From CAVVXX01 sp052389895 (GTDB taxonomy: Bacteria > Pseudomonadota > Alphaproteobacteria > Micropepsales > Micropepsaceae), in assembly GCA_052389895.1 (NCBI GenBank), contig JBQTHM010000002.1, forward strand, positions 1-64,000: a DNA stretch of 64,000 bases. The letters run 5' to 3'. The first letter of the stretch is position 1, and every line of letters starts with the position of its first letter. Made by a program: the position numbers and the translations under genes. This document shows positions 1 to 10,137 of the stretch, one piece after another. The notes beneath the pieces were generated by a model. The model made no database searches. It saw only the letters and a list, made by a program, of their open reading frames with translations, and had not been told where the DNA came from.

Positions 1-1010
1 GGTTTGACCGCCTGCTTTTCCGCAGGGCTAACCGGCGCGGCCGCGACGGCATCCGGGTTTTCGACGCCCAGCGCCGCCGCCGCACGCCGGAGCAGCATGG
101 CGAATTCCATCTTCTTGAGGAAAGGAAGCAGCTGCGCCGGGTCGGGTTCGCGCACGGCAAAGGATTCGAGCGGCTCCCGCACCGGGACCCTGGTATCCAG
201 CGTGACCAGCTTTTTCGAAAGCCGGATCTGCTCGGCGTTATTGATCAGCGACTCGCGCCTTTTGGGCTGCTTGATCTCGGCAGCGCGTTTCAGAAGCGTT
301 TCGATGTCGCCGTACAGATTGATGAGCTCGGCCGCGGTTTTCACGCCGATGCCGGGCGCGCCGGGGATATTGTCGGTCGAATCCCCGCAGAGCGCCTGCA
401 CGGCGATCACCTTGGCGGGCGGGACGCCGAATTTCTCAATGACCTCCGCCGTTGCTATGCGGCGGTTCTTCATCGTGTCCAGCATCTCGATGGAGCCGTC
501 CGCGACGAGCTGCATCAAATCCTTATCGGAGGAGACGATGGTCACGCGGGCACCCTTTTCGCGCGCCTGGCGTGCATAGGTCGCGATCAGATCATCGGCT
601 TCGTAATTGGGCAACTCGACACACGAAACACAGAAGGCCCGCACCGCCTCGCGCGTGAGGGGAAATTGAGGGATCAGGTCGTCCGGCGGCTCGGGACGGT
701 GCACCTTGTAGTCGGCATAGATTTCGTTGCGAAAGGTTTTGCGGCCGGCGTCGAAGATCACCGCGATATGCGTGGGTTTATCGCCCTGCTTGGTGTCTTC
801 CAGCAGCTTCCACAGCATGTTGCAGAAGCCGGCGACCGCACCGGTGGGCAGGCTGTCGGATTTGCGGCTGAGCGGCGGTAAGGCGTGGTAGGCGCGAAAA
901 AGGTAACCGGAGCCGTCTACCAGATAGACGTGGTCGCCTTTCTTGAGGGGACGGGTCACGCCCGGCGCGCAGACCGCCTTGTCGTCGATCTTCTTTTTTG
1001 CCGCTGTCAA
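1..1010 (-). CDS. polA: DNA polymerase I, N-terminal part (runs off the left edge)
   Basis: About 336 residues of the 5'-3' exonuclease (FLAP) domain of DNA polymerase I, which removes RNA primers and fills repair gaps. Visible motifs in order: VYLVDGSGYLFRAYHALP, FDAGRKTFRNEIYADYK, ADDLIATYARQAREKG, SSDKDLMQLV and GDSTDNIPGAPGIGVKTA, which carry the acidic metal-binding residues of the family. The polymerase domain lies beyond base 1. I chose a TTG start at 1010-1008 because no ATG precedes the conserved N-terminus and a GAGGTCGGGAG ribosome site sits just upstream. That TTG overlaps the TGA of the upstream zinc-finger gene, so translation is probably coupled. Confidence 0.93.
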   Translation of the reverse strand, partial: MTAAKKKIDDKAVCAPGVTRPLKKGDHVYLVDGSGYLFRAYHALPPLSRKSDSLPTGAVAGFCNMLWKLLEDTKQGDKPTHIAVIFDAGRKTFRNEIYADYKVHRPEPPDDLIPQFPLTREAVRAFCVSCVELPNYEADDLIATYARQAREKGARVTIVSSDKDLMQLVADGSIEMLDTMKNRRIATAEVIEKFGVPPAKVIAVQALCGDSTDNIPGAPGIGVKTAAELINLYGDIETLLKRAAEIKQPKRRESLINNAEQIRLSKKLVTLDTRVPVREPLESFAVREPDPAQLLPFLKKMEFAMLLRRAAAALGVENPDAVAAAPVSPAEKQAVK

Positions 1011-1207
1011 TGCGATTTGGCTCCCGACCTCAGTACGAAGCGCCGGTCGCAATAGGGGCAGTCAATGAAGCCCTCCTCGCCGATCTGGAGAAAGACCTTG
1101 GGATGGCCGAGCGGGCCGTTCCCGTCGCAGGCCACGCGTGGGTCATCCGTTTCGATCGTTTCGGGCGCGGCGAATTTCGCCGCATCTCTGGGGCTTACCT
1201 GTGCCAT
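1007..1207 (-). CDS. Small zinc-finger domain protein (zf-CHCC type)
   Basis: A 66-residue protein with one C, GH and CPYC ligand set (ACDGNGPLGHPKVFLQIGEE followed by GFIDCPYCDRRFV). This matches the CHCC zinc finger also found in the mitochondrial complex I subunit NDUFS6 and in many short alphaproteobacterial proteins of undefined role. The ATG at 1207 is preferred over a TTG at 1213 because GAGGA is nine bases upstream of the ATG and too close to the TTG. Its TGA overlaps the TTG start of polA. Family knowledge supports zinc binding; a role in respiratory-complex assembly is only an inference from NDUFS6. Confidence 0.85.
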   Translation of the reverse strand: MAQVSPRDAAKFAAPETIETDDPRVACDGNGPLGHPKVFLQIGEEGFIDCPYCDRRFVLRSGAKSH

Positions 1208-1345
1208 GTACAAATTTCCTCGCGAAGCGCGCGACTATAGCGGGCGCCTTTGAGGCGGCAAACGCCCGCACTGCATATGGGTTTTCCGTCTTACTTTCGT
1301 CAAGGCCGGTCGAACGCCGCTGCCGGATCGGATAATGTCCCGGCC

Positions 1346-1915
1346 ATGGTCGTCTTGACCCGCATCTACACCAAAGGCGGCGACAAGGGCGAAACCTCGC
1401 TCGGCGACGGCACGCGCGTGGCGAAATCTTCCCCCCGCATCGCCGCCATAGGCGCGGTCGACGAAGCCAATGCCGCGGTCGGCCTTGCGCGCCTGCACAC
1501 AAAAGGCGATGCCGATGCCATGCTCGCGCGCATACAGAACGATCTCTTCGATCTGGGAGCGGATCTTTGCCTGCCCGAAGGGAGCAAGCGGGAGGCAAGC
1601 AAAGGCGCGCTGCGCATTTCCGAATCGCAAGTGGAAAGGCTTGAACGCGAAATCGACGCGATGAACGCCGAGCTTTCTCCGCTGGCCTCGTTCGTCTTGC
1701 CGGGAGGAACGCCCGCCTCGGCCCATCTGCATATGGCGCGGACAATTGTGCGCCGGGCCGAACGCCTCATGGTAGAGCTGGGCGAAACGGAAAAAATCGG
1801 TGCAGGCGCGCTGAAATACGCGAACCGGCTTTCCGATCACCTGTTCGTGCTGGCGCGCCACATCAACGGCAAGGGCGCGGGCGACGTGCTGTGGATGCCC
1901 GGCGAAAACCGCTGA
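1346..1915 (+). CDS. Cob(I)alamin adenosyltransferase, PduO type
   Basis: A 189-residue enzyme that transfers the 5'-deoxyadenosyl group of ATP to cob(I)alamin, making coenzyme B12. The N-terminal ATP-binding motif RIYTKGGDKGETSLGDG (residues about 6-22) and the C-terminal motif with LPGGTPASAHLHMARTIVRRAER are the two signatures of the PduO/MMAB family. The ATG at 1346 starts directly before the conserved motif. It stands alone on the plus strand, divergent from the polA pair, and no cobalamin riboswitch is visible in the 138 bases between them. No other B12 gene is in the window. Confidence 0.93.
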   Translation: MVVLTRIYTKGGDKGETSLGDGTRVAKSSPRIAAIGAVDEANAAVGLARLHTKGDADAMLARIQNDLFDLGADLCLPEGSKREASKGALRISESQVERLEREIDAMNAELSPLASFVLPGGTPASAHLHMARTIVRRAERLMVELGETEKIGAGALKYANRLSDHLFVLARHINGKGAGDVLWMPGENR

Positions 1916-1923
1916 TCGCCTGC

Positions 1924-2217
1924 CTATTCCCCGCTGCCGCCGATAAAGGTGAAGAAGAGGCCGGGAACTCCGGTGACCAACCATGCGGGCCAGGCAAGCA
2001 GCTCCAGCAGCCAGCCCGACACCGGTTCGGGAAGAGTGGTTTCGATCCAGGGCCTCATGTCGCAGCCGGCCAGGACCATCACCTGATCGAATGAGCGAAC
2101 GACGAGATCGCCGCGCCACAAATCGCCGCCCTGCTCCAGAGTCGTAACCACGTCGGCGCCCAGGAGCATGAGCCCTACGGCGATAAGAACGGCCCCCAGA
2201 ATGCGAAATACGACCAT
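1924..2217 (-). CDS. Small inner-membrane protein, unknown function
   Basis: A 97-residue protein with an N-terminal hydrophobic segment (about residues 5-22, ILGAVLIAVGLMLLGADVV) and a second near the C-terminus (about 70-90, LLELLAWPAWLVTGVPGLFF). A polar stretch between them contains one Cys. It ends a few bases after, and convergent with, the adenosyltransferase gene. I recognise no family and assign no function. A TTAACCAT-like motif about 115 bases upstream resembles a CtrA half site. Confidence 0.7.
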   Translation of the reverse strand: MVVFRILGAVLIAVGLMLLGADVVTTLEQGGDLWRGDLVVRSFDQVMVLAGCDMRPWIETTLPEPVSGWLLELLAWPAWLVTGVPGLFFTFIGGSGE

Positions 2218-2410
2218 GCGGACACCCCACCCAATGCCCTACCCTGCGGGATCGCGTGCCGCGTCCCGACGATTAACAACAGCCTATGCGCGAGTTGGTT
2301 TCGCTCGCAAGACAGGGCCTTGTTATGGTTAATCTTTTCGCGAATGGAAAAGTCCCGCAAGCAGCGCAGACGGTGGCCACTTTGCCTATGCAAATCTGCA
2401 ACGCCGGCCC

Positions 2411-2875
2411 TCATTCGCGCCGCGGATAGGGCGTGCCGTCCTTGCGGTCGTACCACCCTTTCTGCGCATCGAACTGCATGTCCACATCGGGATAGGTACA
2501 GAAATCGACCGGCGAACGCGTTCCCACCTCCAGATAGACGGCCGTTTCCTTTCCCCGGTTGATGAAGTGATGACCGTTGGCGACAGCCTTGGGAAAGGCA
2601 ACGCAATCACCGGCGCGCACGGCCTCCTCACCGGCATCCGTAATGAGCGTCAGTTCACCTGAAATGACGTAGACGAATTCGTCCTCGTGCCTGTGCCAAT
2701 GGCGCTGGCTCGACCATTCGCCGGGCGGAAGCCGCGTGTAATTCACGCCGAAATCGGTGAGGCCGCCGGCATCGCCCAGCGCCTGCTTGATGCGCTCGCG
2801 CGATTTTTCGAAGAATGGCGCCGGATATCCCGATCCTTTGCGGACAGGGACTTTGGAAATGTCGAGCTTAGGCAT
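2411..2875 (-). CDS. Cupin domain-containing protein
   Basis: A 154-residue single-domain cupin. The first cupin motif is HWHRHEDEFVYVISGELTL (two His and a Glu as metal ligands) and the second includes GDCVAFPKAVANGHHFIN with the fourth His. Proteins of this type bind a divalent metal in a small beta barrel and range from enzymes to storage proteins, so the substrate cannot be called. It lies just downstream of the pnp terminator on the same strand, so it is probably a separate transcription unit. Confidence 0.88.
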   Translation of the reverse strand: MPKLDISKVPVRKGSGYPAPFFEKSRERIKQALGDAGGLTDFGVNYTRLPPGEWSSQRHWHRHEDEFVYVISGELTLITDAGEEAVRAGDCVAFPKAVANGHHFINRGKETAVYLEVGTRSPVDFCTYPDVDMQFDAQKGWYDRKDGTPYPRRE

Positions 2876-2899
2876 GATCCGCTCCTTGAATGCATGAGC

Positions 2900-2941
2900 C
2901 TAAAACAAAACCGCCCGCGAAGGCATTCCCCGCGGGCGGGT
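2900..2941 (-). terminator. Rho-independent terminator after pnp
   Basis: On the minus strand a stem CCGCCCGCG / CGCGGGCGG with a loop of about 10 bases is followed by TTTTGTTTT. It lies about 20 bases after the pnp stop codon and before the cupin gene, so it probably ends the rimP-pnp operon. Confidence 0.85.
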
Positions 2942-2960
2942 CGCAAACTGTGCGTTCCCT

Positions 2961-5102
2961 TTAGCTCGCCGGCTGTTGCTGCGCCTCCGGCTGTTTCTTG
3001 GTGAGGTCTTCGCCGGTCTGCTGGTCTACCACTTTCATGGAAAGCCGCACCTTGCCGCGGTCGTCGAAGCCGAGAAGCTTCACCTTGACGGTATCGCCTT
3101 CCTTCACCACGTCGCTCACTTTTGCAACCCGACGCGGCGCGAGTTCCGAAATGTGCACAAGCCCGTCGCGGGGCCCGAAGAAATTCACGAAGGCGCCGAA
3201 GTCCATGATCTTGACTACCTTGCCTTCGTAGATTTCGCCCACCTCGGGCTCGGCCACGATGGATTTGATCCATTTTAGCGCCGCTTTGATGGATTCGCCG
3301 TCGGGACTTGCCACCTTCACCGTGCCGTCGTCGTCGATGTCGATCTTGGCACCGGTCTTTTCCACGATTTCACGGATTACCTTGCCGCCCGAGCCGATCA
3401 CTTCGCGGATCTTGTCGGTGGGAATGTGGATCACTTCGATGCGCGGCGCGTGTTCGCCCAGCTCCGCGCGCGCCTCGGCAATGGCCTTGCCCATCTCGCC
3501 AAGAATGTGCAGGCGGCCCTCCTTCGCCTGGTCGAGCGAGGCGCGCATGATTTCCTCGGTGATGCCCGTGATCTTTATGTCCATTTGCAGCGAGGTGACG
3601 CCTTCCGACGAGCCCGCCACCTTGAAGTCCATGTCGCCCAGGTGATCTTCATCGCCCAGGATGTCCGACAGCACCGCAAAATTCTTGCCCTCGAGAATTA
3701 GCCCCATGGCGATGCCCGCCACCGCGCGCTTGAGCGGCACGCCCGCATCCATCAGCGACAGCGATGCGCCACATACGGTCGCCATGGAGGACGAGCCGTT
3801 CGATTCCAGAATCTCGGAAACGACGCGGATCGTGTAGGGGAACGATTCCTTCATTGGCAGCATCGGGTGAATTGCGCGCCAAGCCAGCTTGCCGTGGCCG
3901 ATTTCGCGCCGACCCGGCCCGACCATACGGCCCGTTTCGCCTACGGAGAAGGGCGGGAAATTGTAGTGGAGCATGAAATGCTGCTTGTACGTGCCTTCCA
4001 GGCTGTCCACGAACTGCTCGTCTTCGCCAGTGCCAAGCGTGGTGACGACGAGCGCCTGCGTTTCGCCGCGCGTGAACAGGGCGCTTCCATGGGTACGGGG
4101 AAGCACGCCCACTTCGCAGACGATGGGCCGCACGGTCTTGGTGTCGCGCCCGTCGATACGCCGCCCCGATTCCAGCACGGCCGAACGCATTACGCGGCTT
4201 TCCACATCCTTGAAAAGTTTCGCGAAGGTGTTTTCGTGGATTTTCCCCTCGCCTTCCCCGCAGAACTGGGCGGCCGCCCGTTGGCGGATTTCGTCAATGC
4301 GGTTGCGGCGGTCCTGCTTCGACGCGATCTGGTAGGCGGCTTTTAGGTCATTTTCTGTCATGCCGGCGATCGCCTTAGCCTGTTCTTCCGTGTCGTCCTT
4401 GGCGACTTCGCGGGGCTCCTTTGCCGCTTTTTCGGCCAGACGGATGATGGCCTGGATGACCTTCTGCATTTCGCGATGACCAAACATGACCGCGCCCAGC
4501 ATCGCGTCTTCGGAAAGCTCCCTGGCTTCCGATTCCACCATGAGGACCGCGTCCGCCGTGCCCGCGACCACGAGATCGAGCGAGGAGTTGATCATCTCGT
4601 CGATTAGCGGATTGAGTTTGTACTCGGCCGCGATGTAGCCCACGCGCGCAGCCCCGATCGGGCCCATGAAGGGAATGCCGGAGAGCGTAAGCGCAGCGGA
4701 GGCCGCCACGATCGCCGCGACATCCGGATCGTTTTCCAGATCATGGCTGAGCGCGGTGACGATGACCTGCGTCTCGCAGCGAAATCCCGGCACAAAGAGC
4801 GGACGGATCGGCCGGTCGATCAGACGCGAGGTCAGCGTTTCGCGCTCGGTGGGCCTTCCTTCACGTTTGAAATAGCCGCCCGGAATTTTTCCGGCCGCAA
4901 AATATTTTTCCTGGTAGTTGACGGTCAGCGGGAAAAAATCGATGCCCGCCCTGGGCTCGCTTTCGGCGACTGCGGTCGCAAGCACGACCGTTTCGCCATA
5001 CGTGACTATTACTGCACCGTCTGCCTGGCGCGCCGTGCGCCCCGTTTCAAGGACGAGTTTGCGCCCGCCCCACTCGATCTCCTCGCGATGAATATTGAAC
5101 AT
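2961..5102 (-). CDS. pnp: Polynucleotide phosphorylase
   Basis: A 713-residue 3'-5' exoribonuclease that degrades RNA with phosphate, releasing nucleoside diphosphates, as a trimer and as part of RNA degradosomes. The order is the family standard: two RNase PH-like domains (about 1-215 and 310-545) joined by an alpha-helical domain, then a KH domain (about 550-615, with the [10 protein letters not shown] loop) and an S1 domain (about 620-690, beginning [12 protein letters not shown]). Length and ends are normal. It is the last gene of the operon after rpsO, with a 123-base gap that holds a GC-rich hairpin. Confidence 0.98.
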   Translation of the reverse strand: MFNIHREEIEWGGRKLVLETGRTARQADGAVIVTYGETVVLATAVAESEPRAGIDFFPLTVNYQEKYFAAGKIPGGYFKREGRPTERETLTSRLIDRPIRPLFVPGFRCETQVIVTALSHDLENDPDVAAIVAASAALTLSGIPFMGPIGAARVGYIAAEYKLNPLIDEMINSSLDLVVAGTADAVLMVESEARELSEDAMLGAVMFGHREMQKVIQAIIRLAEKAAKEPREVAKDDTEEQAKAIAGMTENDLKAAYQIASKQDRRNRIDEIRQRAAAQFCGEGEGKIHENTFAKLFKDVESRVMRSAVLESGRRIDGRDTKTVRPIVCEVGVLPRTHGSALFTRGETQALVVTTLGTGEDEQFVDSLEGTYKQHFMLHYNFPPFSVGETGRMVGPGRREIGHGKLAWRAIHPMLPMKESFPYTIRVVSEILESNGSSSMATVCGASLSLMDAGVPLKRAVAGIAMGLILEGKNFAVLSDILGDEDHLGDMDFKVAGSSEGVTSLQMDIKITGITEEIMRASLDQAKEGRLHILGEMGKAIAEARAELGEHAPRIEVIHIPTDKIREVIGSGGKVIREIVEKTGAKIDIDDDGTVKVASPDGESIKAALKWIKSIVAEPEVGEIYEGKVVKIMDFGAFVNFFGPRDGLVHISELAPRRVAKVSDVVKEGDTVKVKLLGFDDRGKVRLSMKVVDQQTGEDLTKKQPEAQQQPAS

Positions 5103-5225
5103 GATTGTCTTCCTTCCTTGCCGCGGCCGGATTGCCGCGAGCCCTCTTTGCGATTTCTCTCAAGAGACTGTTGGGCGCAGCGCCGCTTGCGGCGCGCGCG
5201 AATTCCGTTTTGTGCGCCATACCTC

Positions 5226-5495
5226 TCAGCGGCGCAGCCCAAGGCTGTCGATCAGCGCTTCGTAGCGCGCGGGATCCTTGGCCTTCAGATAGTCCAGCAG
5301 GCCGCGGCGCTGGGAAACCAGCTTGATCAGCCCGCGGCGTGAGTGATTGTCGTTGACGTGCGTCTCGAAGTGCTTGGTGAGATTGGCGATGCGCTCCGAG
5401 AGCACGGCCACCTGCACTTCCGCCGAGCCCGTGTCGCCCGGCTTCTTCGCAAATTTCGCAATGACTTCCGTTTTGCGTTCCGGTGTTACCGACAT
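5226..5495 (-). CDS. rpsO: 30S ribosomal protein S15
   Basis: An 89-residue primary 16S rRNA-binding protein of the small-subunit platform. It begins [20 protein letters not shown] and has the conserved stretch [20 protein letters not shown] and the C-terminal [13 protein letters not shown]. The ATG at 5495 gives the exact family length; a start nine codons upstream would add non-homologous residues. It sits between truB and pnp, an arrangement conserved across proteobacteria in which the rpsO-pnp transcript is processed by RNases. Confidence 0.98.
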   Translation of the reverse strand: MSVTPERKTEVIAKFAKKPGDTGSAEVQVAVLSERIANLTKHFETHVNDNHSRRGLIKLVSQRRGLLDYLKAKDPARYEALIDSLGLRR

Positions 5496-5505
5496 CGTGC
5501 GTTCC

Positions 5506-6471
5506 TTATAGTCCCGCTCCAAAGTTGAATACGCGATACGGCCTCAGTTCGCCCCGAACGACGTGCGCGAGCGCCACTGGCTCGCCCCGTCCGGTCGAAA
5601 GAAAAACCGTCCTGCCCTGGATATCCGCTCCCGCAGCCCCAATAGTATCATCCCCCGCGAGCCGCTCGAGTTGCGGAGCGCGGAGAAGCACCGGGTTGCC
5701 GCTGCGGAGGCGAACCGCATCCGTGCCGCTCACAGCCAGTGCCGGGATGCCGTCCAGCACGGTCGCGATGGGCAAGAGATGCTCCAAGGCGGCCGGACTA
5801 TGCCCAAGGGTCTCCAGCTTTTCCAGCGAAATTCCTTGCTCGGCCGCGAACGGGCCAAGGCGCTGACGGCGCAACGAAACGACGTGGCCGAGCGTGCCGA
5901 GCGCCCGGGCCAGATCCCGCACCCAGGCGCGCACATAGGCGCCCTTTCCGCAGGTAAGCTCGAATTCTGCCAGGTCGAGGGCGGGCATAGACAGGAGCTT
6001 GGCCAAATGAATGCGAACCGGGCGCGGCGAAAGTTCGGGTGCAGCGCCTTCGCGCGCGATGTCATAGGCGCGCTCGCCGCCTATCCGCACAGCCGAATAA
6101 TCGGGCGGCGTTTGCAGGATTTCGCCGGTAAAGCGGGGCAGAACGGAAAGAATTTCGCCGCGCGCAGGCAGTCGATCGCTTTTCCCGGTCACCTTGCCCT
6201 GTGCGTCGTCGCTGTCGCGCGCTTCGCCGAAGCGGGCGACGAAGCGATAGACCTTGTCTGCCTCCATTGCGAAGGGAACGGTCTTGGTGGCCTCGCCCAG
6301 CGCAACCGCAAGCACTCCGGTGGCGAGCGGGTCCAGCGTTCCCGCGTGCCCCGCCTTTTGCGCACCGAACGCGCGCTTCACCCGCGACACCGCCTGTGTG
6401 GATGTCACGCCTTCCGGCTTGTCCACCACGACCCAACCGTGAACGGGCGAGCCTTTACGTCTCTTCGCCAT
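5506..6471 (-). CDS. truB: tRNA pseudouridine(55) synthase
   Basis: A 321-residue enzyme that makes pseudouridine 55 in the T loop of tRNAs. The catalytic motif [23 protein letters not shown] is present with the nucleophilic Asp at residue 47, followed by the [20 protein letters not shown] motif. A C-terminal PUA-like region (about 250-321) follows. The start at 6471 ([10 protein letters not shown]) gives family length and overlaps the 3' end of rbfA by 17 bases, so the two are probably translated together. Confidence 0.97.
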   Translation of the reverse strand: MAKRRKGSPVHGWVVVDKPEGVTSTQAVSRVKRAFGAQKAGHAGTLDPLATGVLAVALGEATKTVPFAMEADKVYRFVARFGEARDSDDAQGKVTGKSDRLPARGEILSVLPRFTGEILQTPPDYSAVRIGGERAYDIAREGAAPELSPRPVRIHLAKLLSMPALDLAEFELTCGKGAYVRAWVRDLARALGTLGHVVSLRRQRLGPFAAEQGISLEKLETLGHSPAALEHLLPIATVLDGIPALAVSGTDAVRLRSGNPVLLRAPQLERLAGDDTIGAAGADIQGRTVFLSTGRGEPVALAHVVRGELRPYRVFNFGAGL

Positions 6472-6886
6472 CGTCTTCGCTCGCGCGCTTGTGGCCTTCA
6501 AGATCGCGGCGCACGCGCGGGGACTTGAGGAGCGATTCGATTTTTTCCGCTTCGGCGAATGAGGTGTCTTCGACAAAATGCAGCTCGGGCGTGAATTTGA
6601 GGGAGATCGTGTGCCCCAGTTCGCCGCGCAGGAAGCCCCTGTGGCGGTTGAGCGCGTCGACAGTGGCTTTCGCGTTTTGCCCGCCGAGCGGCTCGCAATA
6701 GACGGTGGCATGGCGCATGTCGCCCGAGGGCTTTACCTGCGTAATCGTGACGGAAACGCCCGCCAGATCAGGATCGCGGATTTCGCGCGCGCGCAAAATG
6801 TCGGACAGCGCGTGACGGAGCATTTCGCCCACGCGCAATTGCCGCTGGGAAGGACCATGCGAAGAAGGATTGCGCTGCCGTGACAT
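6455..6886 (-). CDS. rbfA: Ribosome-binding factor A
   Basis: A 143-residue KH-like protein needed for late maturation of the 30S subunit and 16S rRNA 5'-end processing. Recognisable segments are RQLRVGEMLRHALSDILRAR near the N-terminus and FTPELHFVEDTSFAEAEKIE near the C-terminus. The ATG at 6886 begins 10-15 residues before the conserved region. It follows infB by 40 bases and overlaps truB. Confidence 0.96.
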   Translation of the reverse strand: MSRQRNPSSHGPSQRQLRVGEMLRHALSDILRAREIRDPDLAGVSVTITQVKPSGDMRHATVYCEPLGGQNAKATVDALNRHRGFLRGELGHTISLKFTPELHFVEDTSFAEAEKIESLLKSPRVRRDLEGHKRASEDDGEET

Positions 6887-6926
6887 CTGCTTGCCGTTGC
6901 CGGGATCGAACCGGCCAACGTCCGTT

Positions 6927-9458
6927 CTAGAGAGACCGCTTGATCGTCTCGACCTCGTAGCACTCGATGACGTCGCCTTTTTGCAGGTCCTGGTAATTGG
7001 CAAACGACATGCCGCATTCCTGACCCGCCTGTACCTCGCGCACTTCATCCTTGAAGCGCTTCAGAGTGGAAAGGTCTCCCTCGTGGATCACCACGTCGTC
7101 GCGGATGAGGCGCACTTTGGCCCCGCGGCGCACAACGCCTTCGCTAACGCGGCAGCCCGCCACCTTGCCCACTTTGGAAATGGAAAACACTTCCAGGATT
7201 TCTGCGTTGCCGAGGAACTTCTCGCGCGTTTCGGGCGCCAGCAGGCCGGTGAGCGCCGCCTTAACGTCGTCCACGATGTTGTAAATGATGTTGTAGTAGC
7301 GGATGTCCACACCGTCGCGCTTGGCGCGTTCGCGCGCCTGCACATTCGCGCGCACATTGAACCCGATAATGGCTGCCCCGGACGCGTGCGCCAGGATGAC
7401 ATCCGACTCTGTGATGCCGCCCACGCCTGTTTGGAGCACCTGAACGCCCACTTCCTCATTGCCGAGCGCTTCCAGCGCGCCCTGTATGGCTTCCACCGAA
7501 CCCTGCATGTCACCCTTCACCACCAGCGGCAGCAGGCGCTTCTCGCCTTCCTGCTGCTGCTTGAGCAGTTGTTCCAGGGACTGGCGCGTCATCGTTGCCT
7601 GGCGAGCCTCGCGGCGCTTGCGCGAGAGATATTCCGTAACTTCGCGGGCGCGGGCCTCCGAATCGACCACTACGAATTCGTCGCCGGCCTCCGGCGTGGA
7701 GGACAGGCCGAGGACTTCCACGGGCACGCTCGGCCCCGCCTCGTTGACCTGTTCGCCGCGCTCGTTCACCAAGGCGCGCACACGGCCCCATTCCGCACCC
7801 GCCACCAGAATATCGCCCGGATGCAGCGTGCCGCGCTGAACCAGCACGGTCGCTACCGGGCCGCGGCCCTTGTCGAGCTTGGATTCGATAACCGCGCCAT
7901 CGGCGGCGCGGCGCGGGTTGGCCTTGAGGTCCAGCACTTCCGCCTGAAGCAGAATGGCTTCCTCCAGTTTGTCGAGATTCATGTCCTTGGTCGCCGAGAC
8001 TTCGACCGCGAGCGTCTCGCCGCCCATTTCCTCCACCTGCACTTCGTGCTGCAGCAGGTCCGTTTTGACTCGCATCGCATTGGCGTCGGGCTTGTCGATC
8101 TTGTTTATGGCCACGATCACGGGGACCTTCGCGGCCTTGGCGTGATTGACCGCTTCCACCGTCTGCGGTTTGACGCCGTCATCGGCCGCCACCACGAGGA
8201 CGACCAAGTCGGTGACTTTCGCGCCGCGCGCGCGCATTGCGGTGAAGGCCGCATGACCGGGCGTATCCAAGAAGGTGATCTTGGCGCCCGATTTCAGCGT
8301 AACCTGATAGGCGCCGATATGCTGCGTGATGCCGCCGGCTTCGCCTGAGACGACGTCGGTCTTGCGCAGCGCGTCCAGCAGCGAGGTCTTGCCGTGATCG
8401 ACATGGCCCATGACGGTGACCACGGGCGGGCGCGGCATCAGGTCTGCGGCACTGTCTTCCTGGCCGCGCAGGCCTTCGAGGACGTCTGATTCCGCTACGC
8501 GCTTGACCGCGTGACCTAGCTCGGCTGCGACGAGTTCCGCGGTATCGGCATCGATAACGTCGCTGGCTTTCGCCATCATGCCGCTTTTCATCAGCACCTT
8601 GATCACGTCCACCGTGCGCCGCGCCATGCGGTTCGCAAGCTCACCGACCGTGATCGTTTCCGGAATCGTAACCTCGCGTGGGCCGGGCGCGGGCGCCTGG
8701 TCCTGCTGGCGGTGCGCGCGGCTGATCTGGCGGCGGAACGCCGCAACCGAGCGCACGCGCTCGTCATCGCCCGAAAGGGCGCGCGTAACGGTAAGCTTGC
8801 CCGAACGCCTGCCGCTTTCGCCCTTGCGCACTGCGGGGGTGCGCGTCGCGCCTTTTTTGCGCGTCGTCGCCGCCTCTTCTTCTTCGTCGAGTTCGCGTCC
8901 TCGCTTGGCGACAGCGGCCGACGCCTTTGGCTTGTCTTCCGCGGGCTTCTTTTCCAGCCGCCTTGCGGCTTCCAGTTCCGACTTGCGGCGCGCTTCCAGT
9001 TCTGCGGCCTTGCGCGCCTCTTCTTCGGCGTGACGTTTTTCTGCCGCTTCGTGCTCGCGCCGGAGACGCTCGTCTTCTATGGCGCGGCGGCGCGCGTCTT
9101 CCTCCGCGCGCTTGCGCGCTTCGCTCTCGGCGACCTTCGCGTCCGACAGGGCACGGCTTCTGGCTTCCTTTTCATCTTCCGTCAGTTCGCGAAGAACCAC
9201 GCCGCCGCGTGCCGGCGCTCTTGGCGGTTCGCTGGGACGGGCTTCCGCTTTGCTGCGGGGCGTTTCAGCGGGCGTCGGCGCAGCTTTTTTCCCGGGCTGA
9301 GCCGTTCCCGGGGCTGCGCGTGTGCGCTTCTTCTCCACCACCACCGCCTTGGTGCGGCCGTGGCTGAAGCTTTGCTTCACGGTGGAGGTTTCTGTGCGCT
9401 TGAGCGACAGCGTCTTGCCGCCCGTGCGTGTTCCGCCGCTGTCCTTCGTCTCAGCCAT
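6927..9458 (-). CDS. infB: Translation initiation factor IF-2
   Basis: An 843-residue GTPase that brings fMet-tRNA to the 30S subunit. The first roughly 260 residues are a low-complexity, charged region rich in Ala, Glu, Lys and Arg (the [20 protein letters not shown] type), followed by the IF2 N-terminal domain. The G domain starts near residue 340 with [25 protein letters not shown] and NKID, then domains II-IV ending in [16 protein letters not shown]. Its start overlaps the end of the upstream YlxR gene by eight bases. Confidence 0.98.
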   Translation of the reverse strand: MAETKDSGGTRTGGKTLSLKRTETSTVKQSFSHGRTKAVVVEKKRTRAAPGTAQPGKKAAPTPAETPRSKAEARPSEPPRAPARGGVVLRELTEDEKEARSRALSDAKVAESEARKRAEEDARRRAIEDERLRREHEAAEKRHAEEEARKAAELEARRKSELEAARRLEKKPAEDKPKASAAVAKRGRELDEEEEAATTRKKGATRTPAVRKGESGRRSGKLTVTRALSGDDERVRSVAAFRRQISRAHRQQDQAPAPGPREVTIPETITVGELANRMARRTVDVIKVLMKSGMMAKASDVIDADTAELVAAELGHAVKRVAESDVLEGLRGQEDSAADLMPRPPVVTVMGHVDHGKTSLLDALRKTDVVSGEAGGITQHIGAYQVTLKSGAKITFLDTPGHAAFTAMRARGAKVTDLVVLVVAADDGVKPQTVEAVNHAKAAKVPVIVAINKIDKPDANAMRVKTDLLQHEVQVEEMGGETLAVEVSATKDMNLDKLEEAILLQAEVLDLKANPRRAADGAVIESKLDKGRGPVATVLVQRGTLHPGDILVAGAEWGRVRALVNERGEQVNEAGPSVPVEVLGLSSTPEAGDEFVVVDSEARAREVTEYLSRKRREARQATMTRQSLEQLLKQQQEGEKRLLPLVVKGDMQGSVEAIQGALEALGNEEVGVQVLQTGVGGITESDVILAHASGAAIIGFNVRANVQARERAKRDGVDIRYYNIIYNIVDDVKAALTGLLAPETREKFLGNAEILEVFSISKVGKVAGCRVSEGVVRRGAKVRLIRDDVVIHEGDLSTLKRFKDEVREVQAGQECGMSFANYQDLQKGDVIECYEVETIKRSL

Positions 9459-10137
9459 TCCTGTCCTTCACCGGGGCGGTTTTCCTCCCCGAAATCTGCC
9501 TATCGCAACCAGATCGAACGCCCAGATCCCAGGTGTCGAGGGGCCGGAAACCCCTGAGCCGGCCGGCATCGAAGAGAAGGCGTTCGACAAAGCGGCCGGG
9601 CCTGAGCCCCGCATGTACCATATTCTCCAGGCCTGCGGCCAAGCCAAGCTCTTCGCGGGAAAAGCATCCGATTACAAATGGCTGGTGGCCCGAAGCTCTT
9701 GCGGCGTCCTGAAGTTTGCGTCTGCCATCGCCGGCCGCATCGCTTGCTTCCATTATGAGGGCAGGCGGATTGGCGCTTCTGAGCGCCGCTTCAATCTTCT
9801 CGAAGCCGGTTATGAGCGCGCCCGCGCGCCTTGCCATGCCCAAAGTCTCCAGCATGTGCGCCGCCAAAAGCTTTTCCGTGCGATCGGTCAAATCGGCGGT
9901 TGCCTGCACATCGGCGCCGGCAGCGCGCGCAAAGAGATTCTTGGCGGCGGCCTTTGCGATGGCCTCGCGCGAGGCGCGAACCCACAGCCCGCGGCCTGGC
10001 AGCCTGGCCAAGATGTCGGGCACAATGCGCGCCTCTGGCCCCGCCACAAAACGGATCAGCTCCGCTTCGGGGAGAACCTCTCCCGAAACGATGCAGCGCC
10101 GCGTGCGCATACCTTCCTTGTCTGTCAAAGCCTGCAT
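9451..10137 (-). CDS. RNA-binding protein: YlxR (DUF448) fused to an L7Ae-like domain
   Basis: A 228-residue protein. The N-terminal half is a YlxR/DUF448 domain ([20 protein letters not shown] and [13 protein letters not shown]). The second half (about 100-190) resembles the L7Ae/L30e fold ([20 protein letters not shown] and [17 protein letters not shown]). Such fusions are common between nusA and infB in alphaproteobacteria and are thought to bind RNA. Its ATG overlaps the nusA stop as TAATG and its TGA overlaps infB, so it is translationally linked on both sides. The last 30 or so residues are not conserved in any way I recognise. Confidence 0.92.
   Translation of the reverse strand: MQALTDKEGMRTRRCIVSGEVLPEAELIRFVAGPEARIVPDILARLPGRGLWVRASREAIAKAAAKNLFARAAGADVQATADLTDRTEKLLAAHMLETLGMARRAGALITGFEKIEAALRSANPPALIMEASDAAGDGRRKLQDAARASGHQPFVIGCFSREELGLAAGLENMVHAGLRPGRFVERLLFDAGRLRGFRPLDTWDLGVRSGCDRQISGRKTAPVKDRNG

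Noticed and set aside
5103..5225. GC-rich hairpin between rpsO and pnp as a named regulatory element
   Set aside because: A stem with GCCGC and GCGGC is present, but nothing shows it to be the RNase III site known in E. coli, so I do not list it as a feature.
6870..8348. Open frame of 492 codons on the plus strand opposite infB
   Set aside because: It is antisense to a fully conserved IF-2 gene. GC-rich codons leave the opposite strand open, and the His/Ala/Arg-rich product has no recognisable domain.
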